Source: Bacteroidales bacterium (GTDB taxonomy: Bacteria > Bacteroidota > Bacteroidia > Bacteroidales > WCHB1-69). From it: 64,000 nt of DNA. A program made the translations under genes and the position numbers. Numbering within the stretch: the first letter of the stretch is position 1; each line of letters opens with the position of its first letter. The DNA is taken from NCBI GenBank assembly GCA_017617445.1, contig JAFZWE010000001.1, positions 1-64,000 of the forward strand, read 5' to 3'. Of the stretch, positions 16,825-25,700 are shown one piece after another. Below the pieces are notes generated by a model. It saw only the letters and a program-made list of their open reading frames with translations. It was not told where the DNA came from and searched no databases.

Positions 16825-18321
16825 CTATTTTTTTCTCAGGTAATTGATGATTCGGGCAATCTCTTCGTATTTCGGGGTGTCATCCACAAAGGCGGGCACC
16901 AGCGCGCGCACCTCATCATAGAATCGGCCGGTCTCCTCTGAAAGCTCGCTGCGGATTTTCAGGCAGTCCACTGCCTGGGCCAGCGCGATGGCGTAGATGG
17001 CCATCACCTGGAAGGCGTTGTCCACCACCCGACGGGCAAGGATTGCAGAGTTGGTTCCCATACTCACCACATCCTGATTGTCGTTATTGTTGGGGATGCT
17101 GTGAATGTACATCGGGTTGGAGAGGGTTTGGCACTCGGCGGTGGTGGAGGTGGCGGTGAACTGCATGGCCTGCACACCGTAGTTGAGCCCCAACTTGCCC
17201 AGGTTGACAAACGGCGGGAGGGTCTCATTGATTTTGTCGTGACACAGGTAATTCAACTGTCTTTCAACCAACATAGTGAGTTTGGTGATAGCAATTTTGA
17301 GTTTGTCCATTTCAAAGGAGACATAGTCACCGTGGAAGTTGCCGCCGTGATATACGGTACGGGTTTCCATGTCCACAATGGGATTGTCGTCCACGGCGTT
17401 CAGTTCTTCTTCCAAAATGCGGGCGGTATAGTCAAGGGTGTCGCTTATGGGACCGAGGATCTGCGGGGTGCAGCGCAGGGAGTAGAAGGGTTGCACCTTA
17501 TGTTTGAACACCATCTCCTGATGCGGGTGGTACATTTCCACCTCACGTTTGAGCAGGCGGTGGGAGGAGCGTGCGATGTCGCTCATCTGTTTCGCGATGC
17601 GGCTTTGTCCGGTGTGGTTTTTCAGGTCGTTGAGTTCAGGGGCGAGGAAGTCGTCGTAGGAGGCCACAATCTCGTTCACCAAGACAGAGACGAGCATTCC
17701 TGTTTGGAGCAGCTGGCGAGCCTCAAACAGGTTGACCATTCCGATGCCGGTCATCATACCGGTACCGTTCACGATGGCGAGGCCGTCTCGGAGGTGCGGG
17801 CGAAGGGGGGCAAGGTGCAGTTCCTGCATCACTTCGGCAGTGGGACGGAGCCGGCCCTGATAGTAAACGCTGCCTTCGCCAATGAGCGTGAGGGCAAGAT
17901 GGGCGAGCTGTACCAAGTCGCCACTGGAGCCCACGCTGCCGTGCTGCGGAATATAGGGGATGATGTCCCTGTTGATAAACTCGGTCAAAAGCTCCATCAC
18001 ATCAAGATGCACCCCTGACTTGCCACGGGCAAAAGTCATGTAGCGGGCAATCATTGCGGCTTTCACATATATCGGCGCGAAAGGTTCTCCTGCCCCCGAC
18101 GAGTGGCTTCGGATGATATTGTATTGCAGATTGTTCAGGTCCTCATCGCTCACACGGTACTGTGCCATCGGCCCGAAGCCGGTATTGATGCCGTAAATCA
18201 CTTTGTCCTTGGAAAATTCCTCCAGAAAACGGTAGCTCTCTTCTATACGCTTGCGTTCTTCGGGGAGAATGTGCAGTTGCTGGTTCCCATACAGGATTTT
18301 TTCAACATCGCTTAATTGCAT
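16825..18321 (-). CDS. Aromatic/histidine ammonia-lyase (MIO family)
   Basis: The 498-residue protein is a full-length MIO-type lyase that removes ammonia from an aromatic amino acid. The catalytic Tyr43 lies in VIYGINTGFG. The cofactor-forming triad reads Ser-Ser-Gly (132-134, in GSVGSSGDLVQLAH) where most enzymes have Ala-Ser-Gly. The substrate-selectivity pair is Ser72-His73 (IIRSHSSGAG), as in histidine lyases. The ATG at 18321 is preferred: the upstream in-frame one adds 22 residues that overlap the leader. Urocanate hydratase at 26547 supports a histidine-to-urocanate role, but the coupled ketoacyl synthase fits a flexirubin-type tyrosine lyase. Family call firm, substrate open. Confidence 0.85.
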   Translation of the reverse strand: MQLSDVEKILYGNQQLHILPEERKRIEESYRFLEEFSKDKVIYGINTGFGPMAQYRVSDEDLNNLQYNIIRSHSSGAGEPFAPIYVKAAMIARYMTFARGKSGVHLDVMELLTEFINRDIIPYIPQHGSVGSSGDLVQLAHLALTLIGEGSVYYQGRLRPTAEVMQELHLAPLRPHLRDGLAIVNGTGMMTGIGMVNLFEARQLLQTGMLVSVLVNEIVASYDDFLAPELNDLKNHTGQSRIAKQMSDIARSSHRLLKREVEMYHPHQEMVFKHKVQPFYSLRCTPQILGPISDTLDYTARILEEELNAVDDNPIVDMETRTVYHGGNFHGDYVSFEMDKLKIAITKLTMLVERQLNYLCHDKINETLPPFVNLGKLGLNYGVQAMQFTATSTTAECQTLSNPMYIHSIPNNNDNQDVVSMGTNSAILARRVVDNAFQVMAIYAIALAQAVDCLKIRSELSEETGRFYDEVRALVPAFVDDTPKYEEIARIINYLRKK

Positions 18322-18376
18322 ATTCTTGTTTTTTTGTCTGTAAACCTTTAAAAAATCAAATTCAAAGAGGTGGGCG

Positions 18377-18384
18377 CAAAAATA
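18377..18384 (-). promoter_or_regulatory. -7 promoter box (minus) TATTTTTG
   Basis: Minus-strand TAnnTTTG followed by CGCCC, about 56 bases before the ammonia-lyase ATG. Confidence 0.7.
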
Positions 18385-18491
18385 CAAAAATGTTATGAAT
18401 CCCTGACGACATCATTTGAAACGCAGGGGTAAAGTTTCAGGAACAAGCCTCCGCAGGGGAAAGAATTCCCAAAATCGCCCGATTCTCCTTG

Positions 18492-18529
18492 AAAAAATTA
18501 AAAAAGGGCTGTCGTTATCCGGCAGCCCC
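18492..18529 (-). terminator. Intrinsic terminator of the FISUMP protein gene
   Basis: On the minus strand GGGCTG and CAGCCC arms are followed by six T residues and a further T-rich stretch, 20-30 bases past the stop at 18551. Confidence 0.85.
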
Positions 18530-18550
18530 ACATTCATTATTTATGAACCA

Positions 18551-21304
18551 TTAGTCTTTAATGCATCGTACGGAAGCTGCATACTCTTTTCGCATGCTGC
18601 CTTCTGAGAAGTTGGGGGTTGAATAGTTCAGATATCTCACCGTAGCATTGGCATTGCTTACATCTGTGGATGTCCAGAAATATGCACTAATGCCGATGCT
18701 GTTGTCAGGATAGCGACCTGTCGGCAGGGCGCTGAAACCAGTGGCATCGTGTACCGTGGTAGTGTCACCCACATTGCAGACAGAGGCTGAAGGGCGCCAA
18801 CCGTATTCGGAGGCCAATGCTTTGCCAATACTATTGGAACCATTACCACAATGGTATTCGTTAATAGAGGCAACATAGCGATGCAATTGCATCCATTCAT
18901 CGGCAGTAGGAACATGCCATCCGATAGGACAGATACCCTGTGCGCCTCCAGTTGTCGCCGCAGTCCAATTATACAAAACGCCATAGAGAGCAAGCTCACT
19001 TTCTTCCATGGAAGGCAGATAGTAATATGCGATGGAGTCTGACAATTCGGTGCCTTCAGTTAGGATGGTATTGTCTGGATAACGTGTAGTGCGCAGGTTC
19101 TCCTTCATCCAGCACTGATTGCCCACCATAACGGTGTTATACACATTTCCGTCGGCATCGGTTACAGTAGGCATACCTGGGCAGGCAAAGCCGTCAGCTG
19201 CCTCTGCCACATCACGCACGCAACGCACGGAAGCAACGGAATCAGGAGCCAGCACACCGGAAGCAACGATGGGGAGGTCGTAACTGAGACGAATAACATT
19301 GATGTCAGTGGGTTGTTCGCCAGAGCAACTCCAGAAGCGTGTATAAGCGCCCGTGCTGTCAGAATAAGCTCCAGCAGGCAGAGCCGTAAAGCCAGTGGCA
19401 TTGTTGTTTTCGGGTGCATTGCCGACCGAATAAGTGTAGGTGGTGTCCCGTTGCCAATTGTCGGTAGAAGCGAGTGCCTTGGAAATGTTGGTGGTGATGC
19501 CACCGGCATGGTAGGCGTGTTGTCCTTCCAAATAACCTGTAAGTTGCTCCCATTCACCAATGCTGGGGATATGCCATCCTTCAGGACAGATGCCACGGAT
19601 ACCGGAGGGTTCTGCAATGGAGCGTTCCGATTCACCGGAAGCTGCACGATAGTTGTAAAGCAATCCATACACCTCCTCTAATGCAACCGTATCGCACGGA
19701 TAATAATAGTAAGCAATGGTGTCGGAGTAGATTGGGTAATGGATAGTGTCTATTGGCGTCGTTTCAATCCCGGAGAAGAGGTAAGAGGTGTCAACAATAG
19801 TGTTAATTACAATATGGTCAAGCGTGTCGGCAGGCCACACCACTACATAGTAAAAAGTAGTGTCATATTGGGGAATGTATCCGTTATGGGTAGAGATATA
19901 GGTGGTGGTAATATGATCTATCAATTTCAGTGTATCAGAATGTTGCACTATAGATATAATAGTATCTATTTGTGTGATAGCACTATCTATGTCAGAATAA
20001 TGATACTCATACCGATATATGGTATCATAGGGAATAATGATGGTGTCTATCACAATAGTTGTATCGTAGGTGACGGTGATGACTGTGTCACGGAAGAGAG
20101 AATCAATATGTAATACAATGACAGGATCTAATGGTGCATGGAATACTTCTGTAGTGTCATTGTAGCGGGTGGTGCGAAGGTTCTCGCGAGTCCAGCACTG
20201 ACGCCCAATACGGACAGTATTGTAAGTGATTCCATTGGCATCGGTCACGGTTTCCACTACACATGGCATGTTGTCTCTCAGTTGACTAAGGGGCACAATG
20301 GCATATTCTCTACCGTATGCTATTCCCAATTCGTTGGCGGCGTATGCACGAACAAAGCAGGGAATATTGGGCTGCAAGGCAGAAAGCAAAGTGTCAAAGT
20401 CACCCACCATCGTATCATTGAAAGCAATCACCCTGTCTTCCATAGTCACACCTGAATGATCACCCCACACAATGCCCTTTTCGTTCAACAATATCCCACC
20501 ATCAGAGATGACTGTTCCTCCCACAAAAGCAGAATGGTCGGTGATTGTATCAGGAAGCCAAGTCACCACCGAAGGAAGTGACACAGGGAAAGTCAGCACT
20601 ATATTCTGAAGCGTATCCTGCAAGGAGTCCATCAGCAAAACCACCGTTTCACTAGCGTACAGCGAATCGTTGAATGTTGCAAAACCAGTGAATGTCAACG
20701 TGTCGCCGAAACGGAAGGCGTTTTCAAGTTGGACTTTAGGAAGAAATAATGGTTCCTCATGCGACCCAATGTAAGAGATGCCATTTCCCTGACCATATCC
20801 AGCATTGACTAACTTGATGCTGGTGCGTTTTGCACCACATTGCGCCGTGAGAAGATAACTTTGTGTCTGTGTCACACGAACTTGAAAACGATGAACACCT
20901 GCAGAAAGGGTACCGTTGTAGACAGAGATCCTCTTTCCTGACATATCAAAGACCTGCATCACTACATTACCGCTTGCCGCCAATTGCAATGCCACTTCAG
21001 TTTTCCCATTGAACGGATTAGGACCGGCATGTACAAGGGAAAAACCATCAACAGCCGCATAATCGTGGATGGAGGTTGGGATGGTGTCCAGTGTCATTTC
21101 CAGAACGGTGTCTGGCCATGCAACAATCAGGCTATCCCCCCAAATGGTGGAGTCGCTCGAGAGATTGTTCACCTCAACATAATCCATCTGGATGCGAATG
21201 CTGTCGGTACTTTGCCCTACAAATTTCAGCATGATGTGCTGGCTTTGTGCGATTGCTGCTGTTCCCAACAAGAGCAGCAGACTCATTAGTAAAATTTTCT
21301 TCAT
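18551..21304 (-). CDS. Surface protein with N-terminal sorting-like domain and two FISUMP domains
   Basis: The 917-residue protein has a signal peptide to about residue 20. Residues 88-168 closely resemble a type A T9SS sorting domain (AGPNPFNGKTEV, MQVFDMSGKRIS, SYLLTAQ, SIKLVN) but lie near the N-terminus. A fibronectin-like part follows to about 340. Then come two FISUMP domains, about 350-712 and 715-917, each with QCW(T/M)(R/K)ENLRTTRY, ICP-x-GWH(V/I)P and a final SVRC(V/I)(R/K)D. The first is interrupted by a ~120-residue Asp-Thr-Ile/Val-rich insert. No C-terminal sorting domain is present. FISUMP domains resemble lectin-like or formylglycine-enzyme-like folds; function is unknown. The leader of the gene holds a structured RNA. 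Confidence 0.75.
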   Translation of the reverse strand: MKKILLMSLLLLLGTAAIAQSQHIMLKFVGQSTDSIRIQMDYVEVNNLSSDSTIWGDSLIVAWPDTVLEMTLDTIPTSIHDYAAVDGFSLVHAGPNPFNGKTEVALQLAASGNVVMQVFDMSGKRISVYNGTLSAGVHRFQVRVTQTQSYLLTAQCGAKRTSIKLVNAGYGQGNGISYIGSHEEPLFLPKVQLENAFRFGDTLTFTGFATFNDSLYASETVVLLMDSLQDTLQNIVLTFPVSLPSVVTWLPDTITDHSAFVGGTVISDGGILLNEKGIVWGDHSGVTMEDRVIAFNDTMVGDFDTLLSALQPNIPCFVRAYAANELGIAYGREYAIVPLSQLRDNMPCVVETVTDANGITYNTVRIGRQCWTRENLRTTRYNDTTEVFHAPLDPVIVLHIDSLFRDTVITVTYDTTIVIDTIIIPYDTIYRYEYHYSDIDSAITQIDTIISIVQHSDTLKLIDHITTTYISTHNGYIPQYDTTFYYVVVWPADTLDHIVINTIVDTSYLFSGIETTPIDTIHYPIYSDTIAYYYYPCDTVALEEVYGLLYNYRAASGESERSIAEPSGIRGICPEGWHIPSIGEWEQLTGYLEGQHAYHAGGITTNISKALASTDNWQRDTTYTYSVGNAPENNNATGFTALPAGAYSDSTGAYTRFWSCSGEQPTDINVIRLSYDLPIVASGVLAPDSVASVRCVRDVAEAADGFACPGMPTVTDADGNVYNTVMVGNQCWMKENLRTTRYPDNTILTEGTELSDSIAYYYLPSMEESELALYGVLYNWTAATTGGAQGICPIGWHVPTADEWMQLHRYVASINEYHCGNGSNSIGKALASEYGWRPSASVCNVGDTTTVHDATGFSALPTGRYPDNSIGISAYFWTSTDVSNANATVRYLNYSTPNFSEGSMRKEYAASVRCIKD

Positions 21305-21356
21305 GATTTTGATAATTTGGTTATTAATAATGTTTTGAATAATTTATAATTAGACA

Positions 21357-21592
21357 ATAAAAAAACCGTGAACTTCATGCTGAAGATCGCGGTTCGGGAA
21401 AACCTACAGTACAAACAAGAAAGCTCACGGTGAAACACCGCAAGCATTTCCACTTTCTTTCTGTACTGTGATGAAATTTCCCGATTTCGATCGTTCAAAA
21501 GATAAGCGAAAACGCTTTATCATTAAATGTTTACACTATTTTTATTTCATTCTTTTTTCTCCTTTTAATTAAACAATGGCTTCAATAAATCA
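21357..21592 (-). ncRNA. Candidate structured leader RNA or small RNA with intrinsic terminator
   Basis: A promoter box (21598-21605) is followed on the minus strand by nested complementary arms (plus coordinates): 21395-21401 with 21477-21483, 21406-21413 with 21462-21469, 21417-21423 with 21453-21459, and 21428-21432 with 21436-21440. Together these form one long irregular rod. A second hairpin (21364-21394) follows directly and ends in seven T residues (21359-21365). That is an intrinsic terminator about 55 bases before the ATG at 21304. It could be an attenuating leader or a separate ~235-base RNA. It does not match riboswitch classes I recognise. Confidence 0.5.
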
Positions 21593-21597
21593 GAGTG

Positions 21598-21605
21598 CAA
21601 AAATA
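21598..21605 (-). promoter_or_regulatory. -7 promoter box (minus) TATTTTTG
   Basis: Minus-strand TAnnTTTG followed by CACTC, almost 300 bases before the ATG at 21304, so the transcript would contain the structured RNA. Confidence 0.65.
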
Positions 21606-21678
21606 CAACAATTCTTTTTCATATTTAGATTTTTACAAAATTTTATTCCCCTACCCTGTTCTAAACAAAAAAATGTTG

Positions 21679-21686
21679 TACTTTTG
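21679..21686 (+). promoter_or_regulatory. -7 promoter box TACTTTTG
   Basis: TAnnTTTG followed by CGCCCC, 49 bases before the rpsO ATG. Confidence 0.75.
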
Positions 21687-21734
21687 CGCCCCGAAAATAG
21701 ACGATAAGAAAAATTATTTAAAGAGAAGAAAATT

Positions 21735-22004
21735 ATGTATTTAACACCTGAAGTAAAGAAAGAAATCTTCAAAGAACACGGTAAAAACGAAGCTGATTCC
21801 GGTTCAGCAGAAAGCCAAGTGGCATTGTTCACCTTCCGCATCAAACATCTGACGGAACACATGAAAGCCAATCACAAGGACTTGGGCACCAAGCGCGCAC
21901 TGATGCAGCTGGTGGGCAAGAGAAGAAAAATGCTCGCCTACTTGAAAGAGCAGGATATCGAAAGATACAGAGCCATTGTGAAGAAACTTGGTTTGAGAAA
22001 ATAA
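21735..22004 (+). CDS. rpsO: 30S ribosomal protein S15
   Basis: The 89-residue protein matches S15 in length and sequence. It has the signature region GSAESQVALFTFRIKHLTEHMKAN-type helix, then KDLGTKRALMQLVGKRRKMLAYL and ends YRAIVKKLGLRK. It binds 16S rRNA early in small-subunit assembly. A terminator follows at 22018 and pnp comes next, the usual rpsO-pnp order. Start at 21735 (MYLTPEVKKEI) fits the family. Confidence 0.97.
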   Translation: MYLTPEVKKEIFKEHGKNEADSGSAESQVALFTFRIKHLTEHMKANHKDLGTKRALMQLVGKRRKMLAYLKEQDIERYRAIVKKLGLRK

Positions 22005-22017
22005 ATCCGCTACGGCT

Positions 22018-22051
22018 TAAAAAGGCAATTTTTGAGAATTGCCTTTTTTTT
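22018..22051 (+). terminator. Intrinsic terminator after rpsO
   Basis: Arms AAAAGGCAATT and AATTGCCTTTT with loop TTTGAG, followed by a T tract. Confidence 0.9.
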
Positions 22052-22132
22052 CAGTTTATTTATAATTAAAACACCGACAGAGCTCCTCATGTAAGGGGTG
22101 CTTTGCGTGTAAATTTTAAAAAGATTACAATT

Positions 22133-24385
22133 ATGTACAATTCAAATAAACCCCTCGGAGCTCGGCAAACCTTCCAGCTCCCCGATGGCCGTGAAGTGAC
22201 CATCGAAACCGGCATCCTCGCCAAGCAGGCCGATGGATCCGCCGTCGTAAAAATGGGCGACACCATGCTGCTCGCCACCGTCTGCTGCAAGAAAGACGCA
22301 GTGGAAAACACCGACTTCATGCCTTTGCAGGTCGAATATCAAGAGAAATACGGCGCTGTGGGTCGCTTCCCCGGCGGTTTCTTCAAACGCGAAGGCCGTC
22401 CCAGCGAGTATGAAATCCTCATCGCCCGCCTCGTGGACCGCGCCCTCCGTCCGCTCTTCCCCGACAACTTCCACGCTGAGACGCAGGTGCTCGTCACCCT
22501 CATCTCCGGCGACCGCAACAACCTGCCCGACGCCCTCGCAGGCCTCGCAGCTTCTACCGCCCTCGCCGTCTCCAACATTCCGTGGGAAGGCCCCATCTCC
22601 GAAGTGCGCGTGGGCCGCGTGGATGGCAAGATGGTCATCAACCCCACCGTGGAAGACATGGAACGCTCTGACATTGACATGATCGTGGCTGCCACCATCG
22701 ACAACATCATGATGGTGGAAGGTGAGATGAAGGAAATCTCCGAAGCCGACATGGTAGAGGCCCTCAACGCAGCCCACGCTGCCATCAAGGTGCAGTGCCA
22801 GGCTCAGCTCGACCTCGCCGCTCAGGTGGAAAAAGCCAACCCGAAACGCGAATACTGCCACGAAACCAACGACGAAGAGCTCCGCGAGCGCGTCAACCGC
22901 GAAACCTACGACAAGGTTTACGCCATCGCCAAATCGTTCATGGGCAAACATGAGCGCAACGACGCCTTCGACCAGATTCTCGAAGAATTCATGGAAACCA
23001 TTCCCGAAGAGGAACGTGAAGAGAAGAAATTCATGGTGGCTCGTTACTACCACGATGTGCAGTACCACGCCATGCGCAATATGATTCTGGATGAGCGTAT
23101 CCGTCTGGACGGTCGCCAGCTCGACCAGATCCGTCCGATCTGGATCGAAACCGGCTACCTACCGTCAGCTCACGGCTCCGCCATCTTCACCCGCGGTGAA
23201 ACCCAGTCTTTGATGTCCTGCACCCTCGGCACCAAGCTTGACGAGCAGACCATCGACGGCGCCATCGTGGAAGGCAGCAGCCGTTTCATCCTGCACTACA
23301 ACTTCCCGCCCTTCTCCGTCGGTGAGGTGAAGCCCATCCGCAGCACCGGCCGTCGCGAGATTGGTCACGGCAACCTGGCCCATCGCGCCCTCAAGCCGAT
23401 GATTCCTTTTGATGATCCGAGCTTCCCCTATACCGTCCGCCTCGTGAGCGACATCCTCGAGTCGAACGGAAGTTCCTCCATGGCTACCGTCTGCGCCGGC
23501 ACCCTCGCCCTGTACGACTGCGGTGTGAAGATGAAGAAACCGGTCGCAGGTATCGCTATGGGTTTGATTACCGATGAGAAAACCGGCAACTACGCCATCC
23601 TCTCCGACATCCTCGGCGATGAGGACCACCTCGGCGACATGGACTTCAAGGTGTGCGGTACCGCTGATGGTATCACCGCCTGCCAGATGGATATCAAGGT
23701 CAACGGCCTCTCTTCCGAGACGATGGCACAGGCTCTTGAGCAGGCCCGTCAAGGCCGTCTGTATATTCTGGACAAGATGCACCAGGCCATTCCGGAGCCG
23801 CGCGAAGACTACCGTCCGTTCGTTCCGCGTATCGTCCAGATGCAGATCCCGCGCGAGTTCATCGGCGCGGTCATCGGACCTGGCGGCAAAGTCATCCAGG
23901 AGATGCAGCGTGAAACCAACACCGTCATCAACATCGAGGAGGTGGGCGACTTCGGTATCATCGACATCGCCGCTGCCAACGTGGACGACATCAACGCCGC
24001 TATGGAGCGCATCAACCGCATCACCGAGGTTCCCGAAGAGGGCAAGGTGTACGAAGGTCCTGTGAAGAGCATCCTCGAGTTCGGTGCTTTCATCGAAATC
24101 CTTCCCGGCAAAGACGGTTTGATGCATGTTTCCGAATACGACTGGAAACGCATTGACAATCTGGAGAATTATATCAAGGTGGGTGACATCCTGCAGGTGA
24201 AGCTCATCGGCATTGAGGAGAAGACCGGCAAGCTGAAGCTGTCGCGTCGTGCCCTGCTGCCGAAGCCGGAAGGCTACAAGGAGCCCGAAGCTCGTCCGCG
24301 TGGCCCGCGCCGCGAAGGCAATGGTGGCGGTCCCCGTCGCGAAGGCGGTCGTCCGCCCCGTCGTGACCACGGCGACAGAAGATAA
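22133..24385 (+). CDS. pnp: Polyribonucleotide nucleotidyltransferase (PNPase)
   Basis: The 750-residue protein is a complete PNPase, the 3'-5' phosphorolytic exoribonuclease of RNA decay. It has two RNase PH domains (about 10-330, including [14 protein letters not shown], and about 335-560 with [19 protein letters not shown]). A KH domain with [12 protein letters not shown] and an S1 domain ([26 protein letters not shown]) follow. The tail is Arg/Gly/Pro-rich. The ATG at 22133 (MYNSNKPLG) is chosen; an in-frame TTG at 22103 would add a non-conserved Lys-rich leader. The gene uses strongly GC-biased codons compared with its AT-rich downstream neighbour. Confidence 0.97.
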   Translation: MYNSNKPLGARQTFQLPDGREVTIETGILAKQADGSAVVKMGDTMLLATVCCKKDAVENTDFMPLQVEYQEKYGAVGRFPGGFFKREGRPSEYEILIARLVDRALRPLFPDNFHAETQVLVTLISGDRNNLPDALAGLAASTALAVSNIPWEGPISEVRVGRVDGKMVINPTVEDMERSDIDMIVAATIDNIMMVEGEMKEISEADMVEALNAAHAAIKVQCQAQLDLAAQVEKANPKREYCHETNDEELRERVNRETYDKVYAIAKSFMGKHERNDAFDQILEEFMETIPEEEREEKKFMVARYYHDVQYHAMRNMILDERIRLDGRQLDQIRPIWIETGYLPSAHGSAIFTRGETQSLMSCTLGTKLDEQTIDGAIVEGSSRFILHYNFPPFSVGEVKPIRSTGRREIGHGNLAHRALKPMIPFDDPSFPYTVRLVSDILESNGSSSMATVCAGTLALYDCGVKMKKPVAGIAMGLITDEKTGNYAILSDILGDEDHLGDMDFKVCGTADGITACQMDIKVNGLSSETMAQALEQARQGRLYILDKMHQAIPEPREDYRPFVPRIVQMQIPREFIGAVIGPGGKVIQEMQRETNTVINIEEVGDFGIIDIAAANVDDINAAMERINRITEVPEEGKVYEGPVKSILEFGAFIEILPGKDGLMHVSEYDWKRIDNLENYIKVGDILQVKLIGIEEKTGKLKLSRRALLPKPEGYKEPEARPRGPRREGNGGGPRREGGRPPRRDHGDRR

Positions 24386-24413
24386 TTCTCATAAATACAT
24401 AATAAAAAGAGAG

Positions 24414-24453
24414 GGTGGCTAAAAAGTGATTTTATAGCCACTTTCTTTTTTTT
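24414..24453 (+). terminator. Intrinsic terminator after pnp
   Basis: Arms GTGGCTA and TAGCCAC, followed by CTTTCTTTTTTTT-type T tract. Confidence 0.8.
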
Positions 24454-24484
24454 GCCATTTCATTTATTGTATTATAAAAATATT

Positions 24485-24492
24485 TACTTTTG
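24485..24492 (+). promoter_or_regulatory. -7 promoter box TACTTTTG
   Basis: TAnnTTTG followed by CAGCG, 30 bases before the ATG at 24522. Confidence 0.65.
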
Positions 24493-24521
24493 CAGCGTAA
24501 TTAATTAAAATAATTATCACA

Positions 24522-25700
24522 ATGAATGATATCAATTTTACCCATTGTAATATCCATATACATGGAGACTTGGTATTGGGATGTGATCATCTCAAAAGCC
24601 GTTGTCCAATACATGGCAAAGAATCCAAACCAATTATACCATCAGAATTAAGAGAACTGTATTCACAAATTACTCATCATGACTATGGTGATATTAAAGT
24701 GATTGATGATAACATACTACGTTTTGAATCTATTGAACATTACAAGCGTGTGATTGACTCCCTGCAAGAAGAGTGTGATGAATGGTGTAAGATTTTCTAT
24801 GATAAATATGGCAGTATGGAGGAGGATGAACTTTCAGCATGGGAGGAAAAGGTCGGTTTTAATGAATTTACTCCAATAGAAGTTTTTGAAACAGTTTTAG
24901 GTGTTTCAGGTAAGATGCTCTATGATAAACAAAAGAGAGATGATTGGGAATGGATAAATTCTGGCACAAGTGATGAAAATCCCTTAAATGATATTTTTAT
25001 TTTTGCAGCAGAGCAGGCAGTTCATTCCATTTATCATGAAGTATGCATTAAATCCACAATCTATCAGTTTAGAACAGATGCATTAGTTGTATTCTCTTTA
25101 GATAGACTTGAAGAATGGTATAAAATAAGACAACTGGTTACCATAGATTTAGATGAATCCATTCTCATAAAGGACACTGGTGAAGATGAAGGTGGACGCA
25201 TATATTTTACTTGTAAAGATGACGGCGTTTTAAATAGCACTACCCATCCCTCTATTTTCTCAGGCAATGACTATGCGTATTGGAAAGTTGTCGGAAGGAG
25301 AGATTTAACGAACATGTGTACAATGCACTGTGTTCTTATCAATTATAAATATACGGGAGTAAATAATCAAGGGGGATTAAAGTTTAAAAAAGTAAAAAGA
25401 AATTGTAATATTATTACTACATATCAAAAATTCTTCCAAGAACAATATAGAGGCATCATCAGCAAGACTTTCCTAGGAAGGACCGAATCGGAGGAAACAC
25501 AAAGTCTTCTCGCTAATGTTAACAAGAAAAAAGTTGAGAATAATGTAAAAGCACTCTTACAGCCCTACACAGGAAATTACGCTACTATTGGGATTTTTGA
25601 TTTCTTCAAAAGAGGTGTATATGAGCACCCCACATTGGCCATCAGATTTAATACTAATCCTATTATTGAACAGCAAATTACAATGAAAAAAACAAGATAA
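24522..25700 (+). CDS. Unrecognised protein, AT-rich gene
   Basis: The 392-residue protein is not recognised. It has no signal peptide or membrane segment. The N-terminus holds several Cys and His residues (HCNIHIHGDLVLGCDH, then RCPIHGK), which could bind a metal such as zinc. The rest is acidic, with mixed alpha/beta character. Base composition is much richer in A+T than pnp before it and hutU after it, suggesting recent acquisition. Its stop overlaps the start of the next gene (TAATG), so it is translationally coupled to an outer-membrane barrel protein. Confidence 0.75.
   Translation: MNDINFTHCNIHIHGDLVLGCDHLKSRCPIHGKESKPIIPSELRELYSQITHHDYGDIKVIDDNILRFESIEHYKRVIDSLQEECDEWCKIFYDKYGSMEEDELSAWEEKVGFNEFTPIEVFETVLGVSGKMLYDKQKRDDWEWINSGTSDENPLNDIFIFAAEQAVHSIYHEVCIKSTIYQFRTDALVVFSLDRLEEWYKIRQLVTIDLDESILIKDTGEDEGGRIYFTCKDDGVLNSTTHPSIFSGNDYAYWKVVGRRDLTNMCTMHCVLINYKYTGVNNQGGLKFKKVKRNCNIITTYQKFFQEQYRGIISKTFLGRTESEETQSLLANVNKKKVENNVKALLQPYTGNYATIGIFDFFKRGVYEHPTLAIRFNTNPIIEQQITMKKTR

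Noticed and set aside
15592..16941. Plus-strand open frame of 449 codons
   Set aside because: It is antisense to the ketoacyl synthase with its intact catalytic triad.
21538..21560. Two-codon frame (ATG AAA TAA) after an AAGGAG-like site in the leader of the FISUMP gene
   Set aside because: Too short to support; the match to a ribosome site may be chance in an A/G-rich stretch.
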